A stretch of 64,000 nucleotides of DNA from CAVVEQ01 sp963828855. GTDB lineage: Bacteria > Chloroflexota > Anaerolineae > Anaerolineales > Anaerolineaceae. The notes below the pieces were generated by a model, which worked only from the letters and a program-made list of their open reading frames with translations, was not told the DNA's origin and did no database searches. This document shows positions 1-10,717 of the stretch, in pieces; the first letter of the stretch is position 1, and every line of letters begins with the position of its first letter. The translations under genes were made by a program, and so were the position numbers. The DNA lies in the NCBI GenBank assembly GCA_963828855.1, contig CAWHGB010000002.1, positions 372,001 through 436,000 of the forward strand, in the 5' to 3' direction.

Positions 1-1796
1 GGAGACCATCAGGTTTTTTCCCTCTCCAATCGGTTTGAAAGCAGCCAGGGATGAACGTCGCCAGATGGCAGCCGTGAACCCAAAATTGTGCGGTTTCCGC
101 TGAGGAGTTAACATCTGCACCGGGTTCTGTCCGAAATCCCGCAACCAGTTGGTGAAACGTCGTGTCCAGTTGCTATTGTCGTTCACTTTTTCATGATAGG
201 AAACCGATTGACGGATTTGTTCAAAAAGCAATCCAGCGTCCATACCCTGCTCGCCTGGCAGCCTGCCCACCGGCCATTCGGGAATGAAGTAATTTGTATC
301 GGTCGAAGAGTACGGATTATCCGAAAGAACTTCCCGGTCAGAATCATCGGTGGGATTGGGCAGAGAATGGAACGGAACGATCTCATTTCCACCAATGATG
401 AGTAACGCGCCGATCATCTGCCCCTTTTTTGCCAGGGTTTTATCCAGGTCAGCCAGCGCAAGTTTTAGTTTCCACGGATCAACGTTTTCGATCACGGGGA
501 TACCCAGGGAGGCCATGATTCTTGGGGTCATCCGGGATGAAAACGCATCGCTCCCCACCCTGCCCGTTTCTGGAACTGGGCAGCGATCTTGGCCGTTTCT
601 TTTTCGATCACTTCTGTTGTGGCAGCACCGTATTGCTTTTTCAGGTTACCGTGCACCGTAAAGATCACATAAAGAGGAAATCTTCCATCGGTTCGTGGTG
701 ACGAGGGTTTTCGCAGTTTGCGTGAAAGTGTTTCCAGTTCCGCCGCTACCTTGATCACTTCGTCAGTTTTTTGTTCCTTTTCCACATTTTCATCTGTGCG
801 GCAGCTTGACGATCGCCGGGACTTTCTCTTCTTCCTCATCCAAGTGGCAATTCGCTCAAGCGGTTCCTCACCACTTGGAGGTTCATCCACCCGAGCGTTA
901 TCGAAAGTGATCTCCTCTTCGGCAAATCCCGTATCGTTGGATTCCTTGGCATCTTCAACTTCATATTCGGCAGAATCCGTAACCGGACCAGCTGCCCCAA
1001 GAATATTCAATCCCATGTAGGAAGCCACATCCGCTGGTAACGGAATATCCAGATCGATCTCGAAACTGGTCGGCCACAATGGTTTATAAGGATGATTTTC
1101 TCCCCAGATTCTCCTCGCCACCTGCCCGGTAGAATCCCTGCTCACACAGGTGTGCATAAGTGCAACTGCCTTGGCGTCTTCCCCTTTTTCGAAATAAGCT
1201 TCCGCCTGCCAGAGCTGAAAATGAAGGCATTCATTCCATTTCATCGATAAATCATCTGCTAACTGCGCAGTGACCGCTTTATTTCCCAGCGCTTCCGCTG
1301 CCCTCAATTGCTGGATGGCTGCCAGAACAGAATCTGGGTTGATTGCCGATAGCGCATCAGATATTGCTGCCAGGCCGTTTTGATCATGGTTTTCAACCAA
1401 GATGTAACTCTGACGTAGCCCTTCACACCATGCTGGATAATCACCCGGTACCGTTTTATTTCCGGTCAGGACGAATAAGTTCTGGTTGCAAGTTTTTCGT
1501 TTATCGGTTTCCTGTTCAGGAAGAGAATAGAACAAAGCCTGCAGAGCATCCTCGAATTCGGGATCCATTCTGACGATCCCCTCCAGGTGTTCCACCCCGT
1601 CATCTCGTTTTCCTTCAGCGATCATCCCGGTGGCATAAACCAACCTGATCTCCAGGTCGCCCGGGTAAACCGATAACCAGGCCATTGAAGCCTGGCGCAG
1701 AAATCGGAACGATCCGCATTCCAAAGCACTATGTAACAACCGAATGAAATCATCCCGGGAATAAATCGCCTTACCATCAATCGTTGTGCTTATCAT
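1..1796 (-). CDS. TPR protein with C-terminal C25/gingipain-like protease domain (partial, frameshifted)
   Basis: The gene starts at an ATG (1796) that overlaps the stop of the upstream TPR gene as ATGA and runs off the left edge, so its C-terminus is missing. About the first 250 residues are helical and TPR-like (for example FQLWQAEAYFEKGEDAKAVAL), followed by a basic, acidic and Ser-rich linker. The reading frame breaks near 545. Correcting it gives a fold typical of peptidase C25: strand ALLIIGGNEIVPF, then PTDDSD, SDNPY, a Tyr/Phe segment, EWPVGRLPG and a helix ending in YHEK. This order (hydrophobic strand, SDNPY, GRLPG, YHE) is that of the gingipain/clan CD fold, which also includes CHAT and caspases. 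The catalytic His and Cys would lie beyond the window, so activity cannot be judged. No signal peptide is seen, which suggests a cytoplasmic protein. The fold assignment is by eye. Confidence 0.7.
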
Positions 1797-4700
1797 AGAG
1801 TTCGGGTTACCTCCTGGGCGTTATGGACAAGGTTCAGCGCGATAACCGCCCCGAGTTGCCGCTTTATATTCACGTCCTCTGGGGCAAGTGATGCTGCTTT
1901 TCGTAGTAATGCTTCCGTCCCCGAATAATCCTTCGATTCTTTCAGCATCAGGGCAAGCTGGTAATATGGAATTGCCTCATCCGGGCAGTTCTTAATCGCT
2001 TCCTCGTATGATTTCCTCGCCCCAGCAAAATCACGGCGTTCTTTTAGGATATTCGCCAGGGATAAATAGGCTTCCACGTTAGTGGGGTCGATCCGGATGG
2101 CTTCACTCAAGTGATCGACGGTAAGTCCAATTGTCCGTTCTTACCCTGGTAAATTCCGATCAAGCAGGTGCATATCGGAGAGATCAGGATCTAATTTCAA
2201 AGCCTGGTGCGCGGAATCGACTGCCTCCAGGTTTTTCCCCAGCGATAATTGTGATTCAGCCAGGGCACTCAAGCACTTCGGGATTATCCGGAACCCTGCC
2301 TGCCAGTGTCTGGAGAGAATCGTAGGCATTCGTTCTTTTTGCCCAGTTTCTGTAACAAGAGCGGCTTTTTCGAGCAAAACCGGAACCGAATTGCTACCAT
2401 TGGCGATGGCACGTTCGATCACATCCAGACTGGCTAGCGGTCCCTTCCTGCGATTTGCAACCCTGGAGGCGAAACAGGATTGCCTTTACGTTTTCTGGTG
2501 TCTCTGGCCAGTGCGGAACTGGCAAATTCCTGTGCTCGTTGCAAATCACCCATACTCATCGCAAGTTCTCCGCAGAGGATTAATGGTTCGGATGATTCTT
2601 GCCCTCCAGTTGCGCAGCAAAAGCCGCATTATCCAACGCGGCGGAAAGATTGCCTGCACACTCGAATGCTTTAGCAAGGATCATGTAGGTTTCCACTGAG
2701 TTGGGATCAAGTTTCCTGGCGCTTTCCAGCGTTTCGATTGCTTTTTCAGCTATCGTTGATCGCCAGGTAATCTTTACCCAAAGCAACCAGGGGTTCAAGG
2801 GTTCCAGGTTGAAGAACGATCACCTGTTCCCAATGACCGATCGCTTTTTGGTAATCCCCGGCTGTTTCGTTCATTGTCGCTGCCCGGATTTGCCATTCGG
2901 TTCTTCGGACCAGGTCTTCAAGACTGATATCCATAAAATCGATCGCCCGCGGGAGATCAGCGCAGGTTTCGGAACATTTTGAGGCTAGCGCGGATAAAAC
3001 GGGTTTTCCGGATCCAGATCGTGCGCACGTTCGGCTGCTTTATAGCTGCTTTCCGGGTTTGTTTCCATCAGGTTCAATCGCCAGATTGGCAAGAACCTGG
3101 GGATCTTCCGGAAATTTTTGCGCCACCTGCAGCATCGCATTTACATTCTTCAGATCTTTCAGAACCGAAATAAATGCACTGGCATCGTTGGAATTCTTCG
3201 GTAGCATCGCCAGGGCTTTCACCACACCCAGGTCAGGTTTGTAGATCGCATTTCCCACGGGTTTCCCATCGTTTGACCAGGGCTGGATTGGTATTCCGGG
3301 AGGAATTCACAATTTCCCGTTCGAATTCATCAAAGGCTGATCTCCCAAGGTACCAATCTCCAGGGGCATGAACCACACACCCTACCTGGCTGGTAGAATT
3401 TTTGGTTTTCAGCAGCGATCACCAGGAACATTGCCCTGTCCGAGGTGTGAGCGTGGCGATTTTGGGAACCTTCCTGGTATTCCTGGAAATATCGGCCGGC
3501 TCTATCCCATTGTCCCAGGCTTAGACGCAGCCACAGCTTTCCAGTACCCATCCAGCTCCCAGCTTGGATCAAGGCGAAGTTGCTTGGTGGTGATCGAATC
3601 CGGATGGTCAATATCCTTGCTTAGTGCTTCCTCAAATACCTCCTGCGCTTCGCCAAAATGGCCGATCAGCCGCAAATACCTTGCCCGGGAATAACGCAGG
3701 ACCTGGGATGAAGGAATTTGTTCCAGCGCTTTCTCGATAAGAGAATCCAGCTTCTTTCACCAGATCGCGATCCATCATCAAGTTGACTCGGGTGGCGATC
3801 AGGGATGCATAGATGGCATTCAAATCTGCAAGAGCCATACCATTTTTCTGGTCCTTATTAATATTTATCGCTATCGTTCTTGGTGAAATTCCATCACTTT
3901 GTCGTCCGATAAAGCACTGAAAGTGAGCAGGATGGATTGGAACCGTAGATCCAGATCACCAGGATCCTGGACAATTGCTTCCTCCGCTTGTCCAATCGCA
4001 GATGGATAATCTCCACTTTCACGGAAATATTGCATGAATCGTTTTGGAAGATTGAATGATCCCGAAAGTACATCACGCCAGTTGGATGGGAGAAAATCTT
4101 GAATGGAGGGATCATTTGAGATGGCAACCAACCTGATTCTTATCGTAGAAAGTCTTTCGCTTGTGTCAGGCTGGCTAAAGCAGCTTCCGGTTTGCCCAAC
4201 ATCGCTGAATAGATCCGCCTGGAACACATAGAGGCAGGGATCATCCGGTTTGCCTGAATGGACGCCTGGATGTGCTCGATACCGGGTTGGGGATTTCCAA
4301 GGGTTCGATATATTCCGGCAAGAACCGGTCGCATTTCCAAGGTTTGCCTCGGATCAAGCGCAATGCTTCGCTCAAGGAAGGCTTGAGCTAGGTTCGGATC
4401 CTCCAATTTGAGGGCGATCTTTGCGCCTTCGATCAATTCATTGGAATTCGAACAACCCAAATCCAAGATCGAGTTTAACTCTGCCCGGCTTTTTTCCGGG
4501 TCGCCCATCGTAAAATCAATTCCGGCGATCTTAAGCAGCAGATTGGAATTTTCCGGGTCGATATTTTTGGAGATGGTAAGTGCTTCCAAAGCCTCCCGAT
4601 AATTCCCATTCTTTTGCATCTGGCCGGCATACCAGTTCAGGGTTTCCGCATCCTCCGGTTTAAGGTGCAAAACCTGCCGGGCTACTGAATTGGAATCCGG

Positions 4701-6447
4701 AATCAGATGCGCGGCGGCGTAGGCTTCCGAAAGGTTGCGAAGGATCAAATCCGAATCGGGTTTGAGAACTGAAGCTTCCCGAAGCGCGGTCAGCGCCATA
4801 TCTGATTTTTCCAGAACGAGAGCTGCTCTTGCCAACCCAACTCTGTTTCGCCACAGCCACCCCTCTTTTTTTAGTGTGGTGTCATTGATGGTTTCCTGGT
4901 AAAGATCCAAAGCTCGTTGCGGTTCGCCGTTGGCAATAAAGGCTTCTGCCAGTAGAATCTTACACCGGAAATCAGTATTTTCTTCTGTTGATGCTCTTTA
5001 ATAGCGCTGAAATGATCTGTCCAATTTTCTCCGGCGAAGGAGCCGATCGTTGCCCGAGGATAAAGCCACCGTCTTCCCCGAAGGCGATGCCCGCAAATTC
5101 CACAAACCAATCCAAATTTTCGGGTTCAGATTGAAGTGCAATCTCAAATACCTGCAGGGCTTTTTCAGTCTCTCCTGATTCGGCCAGGATCTTTGCGTGC
5201 AAATAAGCTAGCTGATGATCACCTGGCCACTTTTGGCGGGCAGATTCCACCACCCCGCGAGCATCCACGCTGTGACCTAGCCCATCCAGTGTTTCCACAA
5301 GTCCGATCATCACCGGAAGGGTATCCGGTGCATGTTTGGCAGCTTTTCTCAGGTATGGTAAGGCTTCGGTTTGGTTTCCCGCATCTATACACGCTTTCGC
5401 CATCGCGTAGTTAGTTTCAATAGAATTCGGGGCAGCGATTACCGCCGAGCGGAGAGTTTCCAATGCTTTTTCGTCTTCACCCTTTTTCTTCAGAGCCTCA
5501 GCCATCCACAACCAGGATTTTGCCCGTCCGGGTTCCATCTGTGTGGATTTCTGCAAGGTCTGGATGGCTTCATCCAGATCACCGTTTTCGAGTAATGCCT
5601 TCCCCAGGTAGGAAAGTGCAAGGTCATTATTGGGTTCGGCAGCTAGCACAGCATTACAAGCATCGAGTGCCTTTTCAAGTTTCCCGGCCTGTATCGCAGT
5701 ATCTGCCATAGCCAGCCAGTCTTTGATCTCTGGTTGATCATTTAGGGTTAGCAACTTCTGGCGTTCTTCCAGGGCATGATCAAAATCCCCGGCAATCTGG
5801 TATTTTTCTGCCAGGTTTCGCCGCCATTTTATATTTTCCGGATCAAATAAAACCAGTAAACCCGCATATTCCACGGCTTTGTTCGGGTCGCCCATCTTGC
5901 CTGCCAGTTCACTGGCATTGGAAATTAAACCGATATCAGCTGGTCGGAGGATGATAAAACCTTCGGCGCAGGCAAAAGCTTCGCGATACAGCGCCAGGTC
6001 CGATAATTTTCGAATGATCTCGATTGGTTGCCATCCCAACGCGTACCGCGGAAAAATGGAATCCGGGTCAGAGTGGATCAATTCCACCAACTTGTTGGCT
6101 GCCGCTTTCACGATCTCTATCCGCTTCTGGGATTCCTCCTTAAGCGCCCCCGTTTTCATGATCTGGGCGACCGGGTTTTCCTCGTCCAGATTTTGAGATG
6201 GAAAAACATTATCTCCCGATGTTTCGGGATCGATCCAATCCCGTTGTTGGTCCAGGTCGCGGATCCAGGATTTCAATCCTTCGCTAGCTGAGTCGAGGAG
6301 CTGGCGGGCTTCATCCGTATTCTCAGCAAGCTGTTCCAATTCGGCCAGATATTGGGTTTCCATCACCCGATTCGCGTATTGATCTCCCTTGAAGATCGCT
6401 GTATCCGAAGGTTTTTGATCCCGCGTGAAAGTTTGTTTTTCGATCAT
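1793..6447 (-). CDS. Very large tetratricopeptide-repeat protein (heavily frameshifted)
   Basis: The start is the ATG at 6447, sharing one base with the upstream stop (TAATG); an in-frame ATG at 6492 is less likely because it lies inside the upstream gene. The product would be about 1550 residues made almost entirely of ~34-residue helical repeats with TPR signatures (A at 8 and 20, P near 32), for example ALSYLGKALLENGDLDEAIQ and NVEAYLSLANILKERRDFAG. There is no signal peptide, membrane segment or catalytic motif, so it is probably a cytoplasmic scaffold. The longest intact stretch is 4972-6447. Downstream of it the frame changes about a dozen times (near 4975, 4135, 3880, 3755, 3600, 3340, 3250, 2985, 2745, 2440, 2345, 2125), yet each segment continues the repeat pattern in a shifted frame. 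I infer sequencing errors rather than decay. It is translationally coupled to the downstream TPR-protease gene. Confidence 0.75.
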
Positions 6448-7167
6448 TAAGGATTTTCTTTGCGAGTGCAACGACGATGTATTTCTTTCCAATCCGGTTT
6501 AAGATCAATCAACCATCCAACCTGGATGCCCAGGGACACCCGCGAGATCAACTCGTAAAGTGTATTTACCTGGGTCTCTTGCGGGGCTGGATCTGATAAT
6601 ACGATATGTGAAATCCACTCAATGCGGATTTTTGATCCCTGTTTAGGCAGTAAGGTATCCGAGAAGCTCTTTAGGATCAGGGAGCATTCCAAAAAGCGAA
6701 GTCAATGGGGTTCGCCAGACTTGGTACGTGTTTTTATATTCTCCTGCCGAAGGTGGAAGTATATTCTCAACAATGGGTTCTATCGAACCCACGGAAGCAG
6801 CCTTTTCACGCATACCCAATGCGATCAATCCCGCCTGGGATAAGTGTTTCCGGGATCTGCCTGGTTGGAGATGGTTTCTTCATATTTGGAAACTGCCAGT
6901 AAACCCAGGGCGGTATCGGATATGCGGATTTAAACCAGTTTGAAGAATGGTGGATGAAATTTCCACCCCCAAGCCAGGATCGCCAGATTCGCAGGACACC
7001 ATACAGAGGGGTCAGATTTGGCCTTTTTCAGGACTTTCGCGAGGAAAGCATCATCATGCAAGTGATTGCCAGACAAGCGGATCCTGTCGTAAGGCAGCGA
7101 TCAGGTTGCTGGATTCCTCCGTTGGAAATGCCCCCCTGAGTGTTGTGATTAGGTCGGCAGCAAGCAT
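6447..7167 (-). CDS. Unknown protein upstream of the TPR gene (frameshifted)
   Basis: I do not recognise this gene. A good ribosome site (CAGGAG, 6 bases upstream) precedes the ATG at 7167, and the protein begins MLAADLITTLRGAFPTEES. It reads through about 240 residues only if the frame is corrected near 7055, in 6830-6980 and near 6650. The C-terminal part contains LIALGMREKAASVGSIEP, LFGMLPDPKELLGYL and KIRIEWISHIVLSDPAPQ and ends with a basic tail at a TAA shared with the next ATG. No membrane segment or known motif is visible. Its position, 31 bases after the two-helix membrane protein and directly coupled to the large TPR gene, suggests it works with the TPR proteins. Confidence 0.55.
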
Positions 7168-7198
7168 TTGGGCTCCTGAAAAAGACCTGGTTTTTTTG

Positions 7199-7528
7199 TC
7201 AAGGTAGATTGATCTTGGTGATCAATGCGTATGCTGCACCAAAAAGCGCGAGACCGACAAAAATTAAGAACATCCCCAATCCGGCGGAGGTTTTTGTGAG
7301 ACCGTTCAGGCTATCGATCAAAGAAGATGCATTCCCTACCAACCCGGAAACATCATCGGTGATGCCCTTCTGAGCCAGTTTTGCCGTCTGGGTTGCCAGG
7401 GATCGGACATCACCAGCCACCACCTTGGCGACGATGATATACACCCCGATTCCGAAGGTGATCACTCCCATGAACATCATCAGAGCGGCCATGGTCAATA
7501 AAAAGTCGTTTACGGTCATTTCGATCAT
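7199..7528 (-). CDS. Small two-helix membrane protein
   Basis: This 109-residue intact frame has two predicted membrane helices, at about residues 8-35 (LLTMAALMMFMGVITFGIGV) and 82-104 (GMFLIFVGLALFGAAYALI). Between them is a ~45-residue polar loop rich in Ser, Thr, Leu and Gly. The ATG at 7528 has a GGGAGG ribosome site 7 bases upstream; that site forms part of a hairpin (see 7531-7560). An alternative start is the Met at residue 4. It lies between the sigma-54 activator gene and the unknown gene of the TPR locus on the same strand. The family is not recognised. It could be a membrane anchor or sensor for the locus, which is inference from position only. Confidence 0.8.
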   Translation of the reverse strand: MIEMTVNDFLLTMAALMMFMGVITFGIGVYIIVAKVVAGDVRSLATQTAKLAQKGITDDVSGLVGNASSLIDSLNGLTKTSAGLGMFLIFVGLALFGAAYALITKINLP

Positions 7529-7530
7529 AC

Positions 7531-7560
7531 AAAAACCTCCCGAGTGCTAGTCTCAGGAGG
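7531..7560 (-). terminator. Hairpin with U-run that includes the next gene's ribosome site
   Basis: On the minus strand CCTCCTGAG (7560-7552) can pair with CTCGGGAGG (7544-7536) across a 7-base loop, a 9-bp stem with one G-T pair, followed by TTTTTGT. It begins directly after the activator stop codon at 7561. The 3' arm contains the GGGAGG Shine-Dalgarno of the 109-residue gene. It could therefore be a partial terminator, a translation block, or both. Confidence 0.6.
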
Positions 7561-8769
7561 TTATGTTGCAAGGATTATGCCAGCTAATTTTCTTACGACT
7601 ATACCTCGGGCAATATCCAGGGGAAGATCCCCTAGTTCAATGTTCTCCGTATCGCAAAATAGAGCTGCACGTTCCAGCGCATTGCTCAATTCCCGGATAT
7701 TGCCGGGCCAGTTGTATGATTTTAGTGCCTGCAACGCCTTTGGAGAGATACCAAAAATATTTTTTCCAAGTTTCATATTGAAATTTCGGATGAAATACCC
7801 AACCAGATCTGGGATATCCTCCTTCCGCTCCCGTAAGGCGGGTAGATTCAGATCAACGACTTTTAATCGAAAATACAGATCTTCGCGGAATAACCCATCC
7901 TTCATCATCGCCTTCAGGTTGCGGTTGGATGCTGCCAGGACTTCCACATCCACGCGGATCAAAGTTGTTCCCCCTACCCTTCTAAACGCATTTTCCTCGA
8001 TAACCCGCAATAATTTTGCCTGTGTATCGAGCGGCATCGAGGATATCTCATCCAGGAACAATATTCCGTTATCCGCCACTTCCATCAAGCCGGGTTTTCG
8101 TTTCTCTGCCCCGGTGAACGCACCTGCCTCATAACCGAAAAGTTCCGATTCCAGCATCGTGTTCTGGATGGCAGCACAGTTCAAGGCGATGAATGGTTTT
8201 CCGGAGCGGGGACCTGAGGAATGAATGAACCGAGCCAGTACCTCCTTTCCTGTCCCGGTTTCCCCAGTGATCAACACCGATACGGATGCATTAGCTGCCC
8301 GCTTGGCCTGCTCAATAACAGAAAGCATCTGGGGATTTTGACCAAGAACAAATCCCAAGTTTTCCGATTGAGTTTTCCGTAAGTGTGCTAGTTCTCGCCG
8401 CAGGGCAACCGATTCACACGCTCGTTGAAGCGATTGCTCCAGGTTCGTCAGGTCAACTGGCTTTGTGAGGAAATCATGCGCACCATTGCGCATGGCTTCC
8501 ACGGCCATCTGGATATCTCCAAAAGCGGTGATGATGATGACCGGTGGACGCACAGCCAGGTTGGCAGTTTCCTGTAGCAAGTTCGGTCCGTACCCATCGG
8601 GAAGTTGCACGTCCAAAAGGATTACATCACCGGTACCTTTTTGGATTGCCTCCCGTGCTTTCTTTAAGTTTTCTGCCTCGATAACTTCGTATTTCTTGGA
8701 TGTTAGAAAATCGCCAATGTTCTTCCGTGCGTTTTCCTCATCATCCACTATCAGAACACTATAACTCAT
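7561..8769 (-). CDS. Sigma-54-dependent response regulator (NtrC family) lacking the DNA-binding domain
   Basis: This 402-residue intact protein has a receiver domain (about 1-120; acidic pocket D9/D10, phospho-acceptor D53 in LLDVQLP, conserved Lys in FLTKPVD). It is followed by an AAA+ sigma-54 activation domain with Walker A GETGTGKE, the sigma-54 contact loop GAFTGA, Walker B ILFLDE and the arginine-finger segment FREDLYFRL. The frame ends shortly after LSNALERAALF with a short tail, LDIARGIVVRKLAGIILAT, and no Fis-type helix-turn-helix, which normally adds 40-70 residues. It overlaps the kinase stop by ATGA at 8766-8769. Known family members without a DNA-binding domain (Helicobacter FlgR, Chlamydia CtcC) activate sigma-54 polymerase without a specific enhancer. 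A frameshift that hides the HTH cannot be excluded, but the next gene starts only 33 bases on, leaving no room for one. Confidence 0.93.
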   Translation of the reverse strand: MSYSVLIVDDEENARKNIGDFLTSKKYEVIEAENLKKAREAIQKGTGDVILLDVQLPDGYGPNLLQETANLAVRPPVIIITAFGDIQMAVEAMRNGAHDFLTKPVDLTNLEQSLQRACESVALRRELAHLRKTQSENLGFVLGQNPQMLSVIEQAKRAANASVSVLITGETGTGKEVLARFIHSSGPRSGKPFIALNCAAIQNTMLESELFGYEAGAFTGAEKRKPGLMEVADNGILFLDEISSMPLDTQAKLLRVIEENAFRRVGGTTLIRVDVEVLAASNRNLKAMMKDGLFREDLYFRLKVVDLNLPALRERKEDIPDLVGYFIRNFNMKLGKNIFGISPKALQALKSYNWPGNIRELSNALERAALFCDTENIELGDLPLDIARGIVVRKLAGIILAT

Positions 8770-10717
8770 GATTCATCTCCGTTGAAAACAGGTAATGTCA
8801 CCCGAAAAACCGTTCCGCCGGGGAAAGATTCCACATCGATATTTCCCCGGTGGGCGATCACGATCCTTTTTATAATCGCTAAGCCAAGTCCTGTTCCGTT
8901 TGACTTGGTTGTCACAAAGGGTTCAAAGATCTTCGCTTTGATTTCATCCGGAATTCCCGGCCCGGTGTCGCTGATCTTTATCTCCACCATATCTTCAACA
9001 CCCGGGGTCTTTGTATGGTTCAATTTTATCGCAAGTGTTCCACCCGATTTTTCCATGGCTTCCACTGCGTTACTGATCAGGTTGGTAAAAACTTGTTCCA
9101 GCGACCGCCAATCACCTTCTACCTTGGGGATCTCCGGATTGGGTTGAAAAAAGGAAGTGACGTTTACCTTTGCCATCCTCGGGTACCAGCGTCCGATCAT
9201 TTGTGAAAGCATTAGATTCAAATCAACCGCCGCCAGATGTCTGGGGAACCGGCCGGGAAAATGCCAGCACCGATTCCATTAAAGAGTTCAGTCGAAGACA
9301 ATCATTTTGGATCCGGTCAATCACGTCTTTATTTGGATCATCTTCTCCGATTCGCGTAGCAATCAGCTGAATGCCGGTAGAAATGTTATTGATCGGATTA
9401 CGGACTTCATGCGCGAATACATTCGTGAAATCTCCCAGAAGCGCCCGGTGCTCAAGCTGCTGCGTTCGCGCCTGGATTTGTTCATGCTCACTCACATCCG
9501 ATAAGAAGACGAGCACTGCGGAAAGTGCTTCATCTTTTTGAACCGGAATGATCTGCATCGAGGCTGGAAAGGATTGCCCATTTCGCCGGTTCAGGGTAAT
9601 GCTCCCCATGTTCATAGTGGGAATATTCTGTAGCGCGGATTCAAAGGCTGGGATCAGACGTTCGGATCCGATCAGAATATTATCCACCGGTTGCCCAACG
9701 ACTTCGGAATTCGAATACCCCAGCATCCATTCCGCGGAGGAATTGATTTCCAGAACCGAAAGATCGGATTTTAAAACAATGATCCCTTCCCTCGCGTGTT
9801 CGATCCCCTCGCCATAAATATCCAGCAACTTCTGTTGCCGGGTAATCGTATCCTGGAAATTCTTTGTCTTGAGATATTGTTGGATTCCGGAGCCAATGGA
9901 ATTAGCGATTAATTTTAGGATCGGGTATCAAGTACCCGATCGGTTCCCGTACGTAATCTCCCGCTACCACAAGACCTGAAAGTGCCCCTTTATCACCAAT
10001 GGGAACCGATGCAATAAATAATAAGCTTTCTGATCTGCCTTTTTGATGCAGCTCGGTCAACACCTTTTTGGCAGGCGTCCAGATGAATGGTTCGTTCAAG
10101 CGGATGAGATCCGTGGAAGGCAGCCGATCTGGAAAGATCTGGCGGTTTTCCCGGGTTTTAATCTTGATTAGTTCCGGAGAACCTGTTCCTGCCTGGTACA
10201 GACAAACGACGTTGGTACGAAGGATATTTTCTAGGAGCTGTAATTTTCGCTCCAGGCTGAGATCGATGCTCTCCAGGCGATCCGAAACCATTAATTCGGA
10301 GGCAGCCTGAAGGATCATTTCAGATTCGCCAAAAACCTGTTCCTCGGAATCTTCCCCGGGAGAAAGCAACACTAGGACCCAGCCATTACCCCCTTCTAAA
10401 ACTATTACGCGGGCTTTGATAGTGATAGCAGACCGTTTGCTCCGGTTTACCGTGATGAAATGATCGCCCCCCGAGGAAAACACCCTATTGACGGGTTTAT
10501 TGAATAATACATCGAATGGTTTACCTAGAAGTTCCAGCTGCGAGAATGCGGATAATTTCAGCACTCCGCTGTTTACTGCTGCGATTACTTCCTTCTGGGT
10601 GGAAATCAACACCGCCGGTGAGGGGATGAATTGAAGCAAAGCACCAAATTCACTCAAACCTGGTGCTTTGCCTCGAAAGATACCTTCAAAGATCGCGCGA
10701 GATGGCGCGGTGTTCAT
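8766..10717 (-). CDS. PAS-GAF-PAS sensor histidine kinase (frameshifted)
   Basis: The ATG at 10717 shares a base with the rpoN stop (TGATG). The reconstructed ~650-residue soluble kinase carries an N-terminal PAS-like domain (FIPSPAVLISTQKEVIAAVN), a GAF-like region (SLERKLQLLENILRTN onward), a second PAS (AREGIIVLKSDLSVLEINSS), a HisKA domain with H-box FAHEVRNPINN, and a HATPase domain with N-box NLISNAVEAM, G1 box DTGPGIP and G2 box GTGLGLAI. No membrane helix is seen, so it probably senses a cytoplasmic signal. The frame breaks near 9905 and near 9222. It is the evident partner of the adjacent regulator and probably phosphorylates its D53. Confidence 0.9.

Noticed and set aside
1..6700. 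Reading the TPR region as a decayed pseudogene or as many small genes
   Set aside because: Each fragment continues the TPR pattern in a neighbouring frame, stop/start overlaps with adjacent genes are intact, and essential genes elsewhere show the same kind of breaks.
7544..8134. A 196-codon plus-strand frame
   Set aside because: It is antisense to the sigma-54 activator; composition is Ser/Arg/Pro-rich, as expected for a shadow frame.
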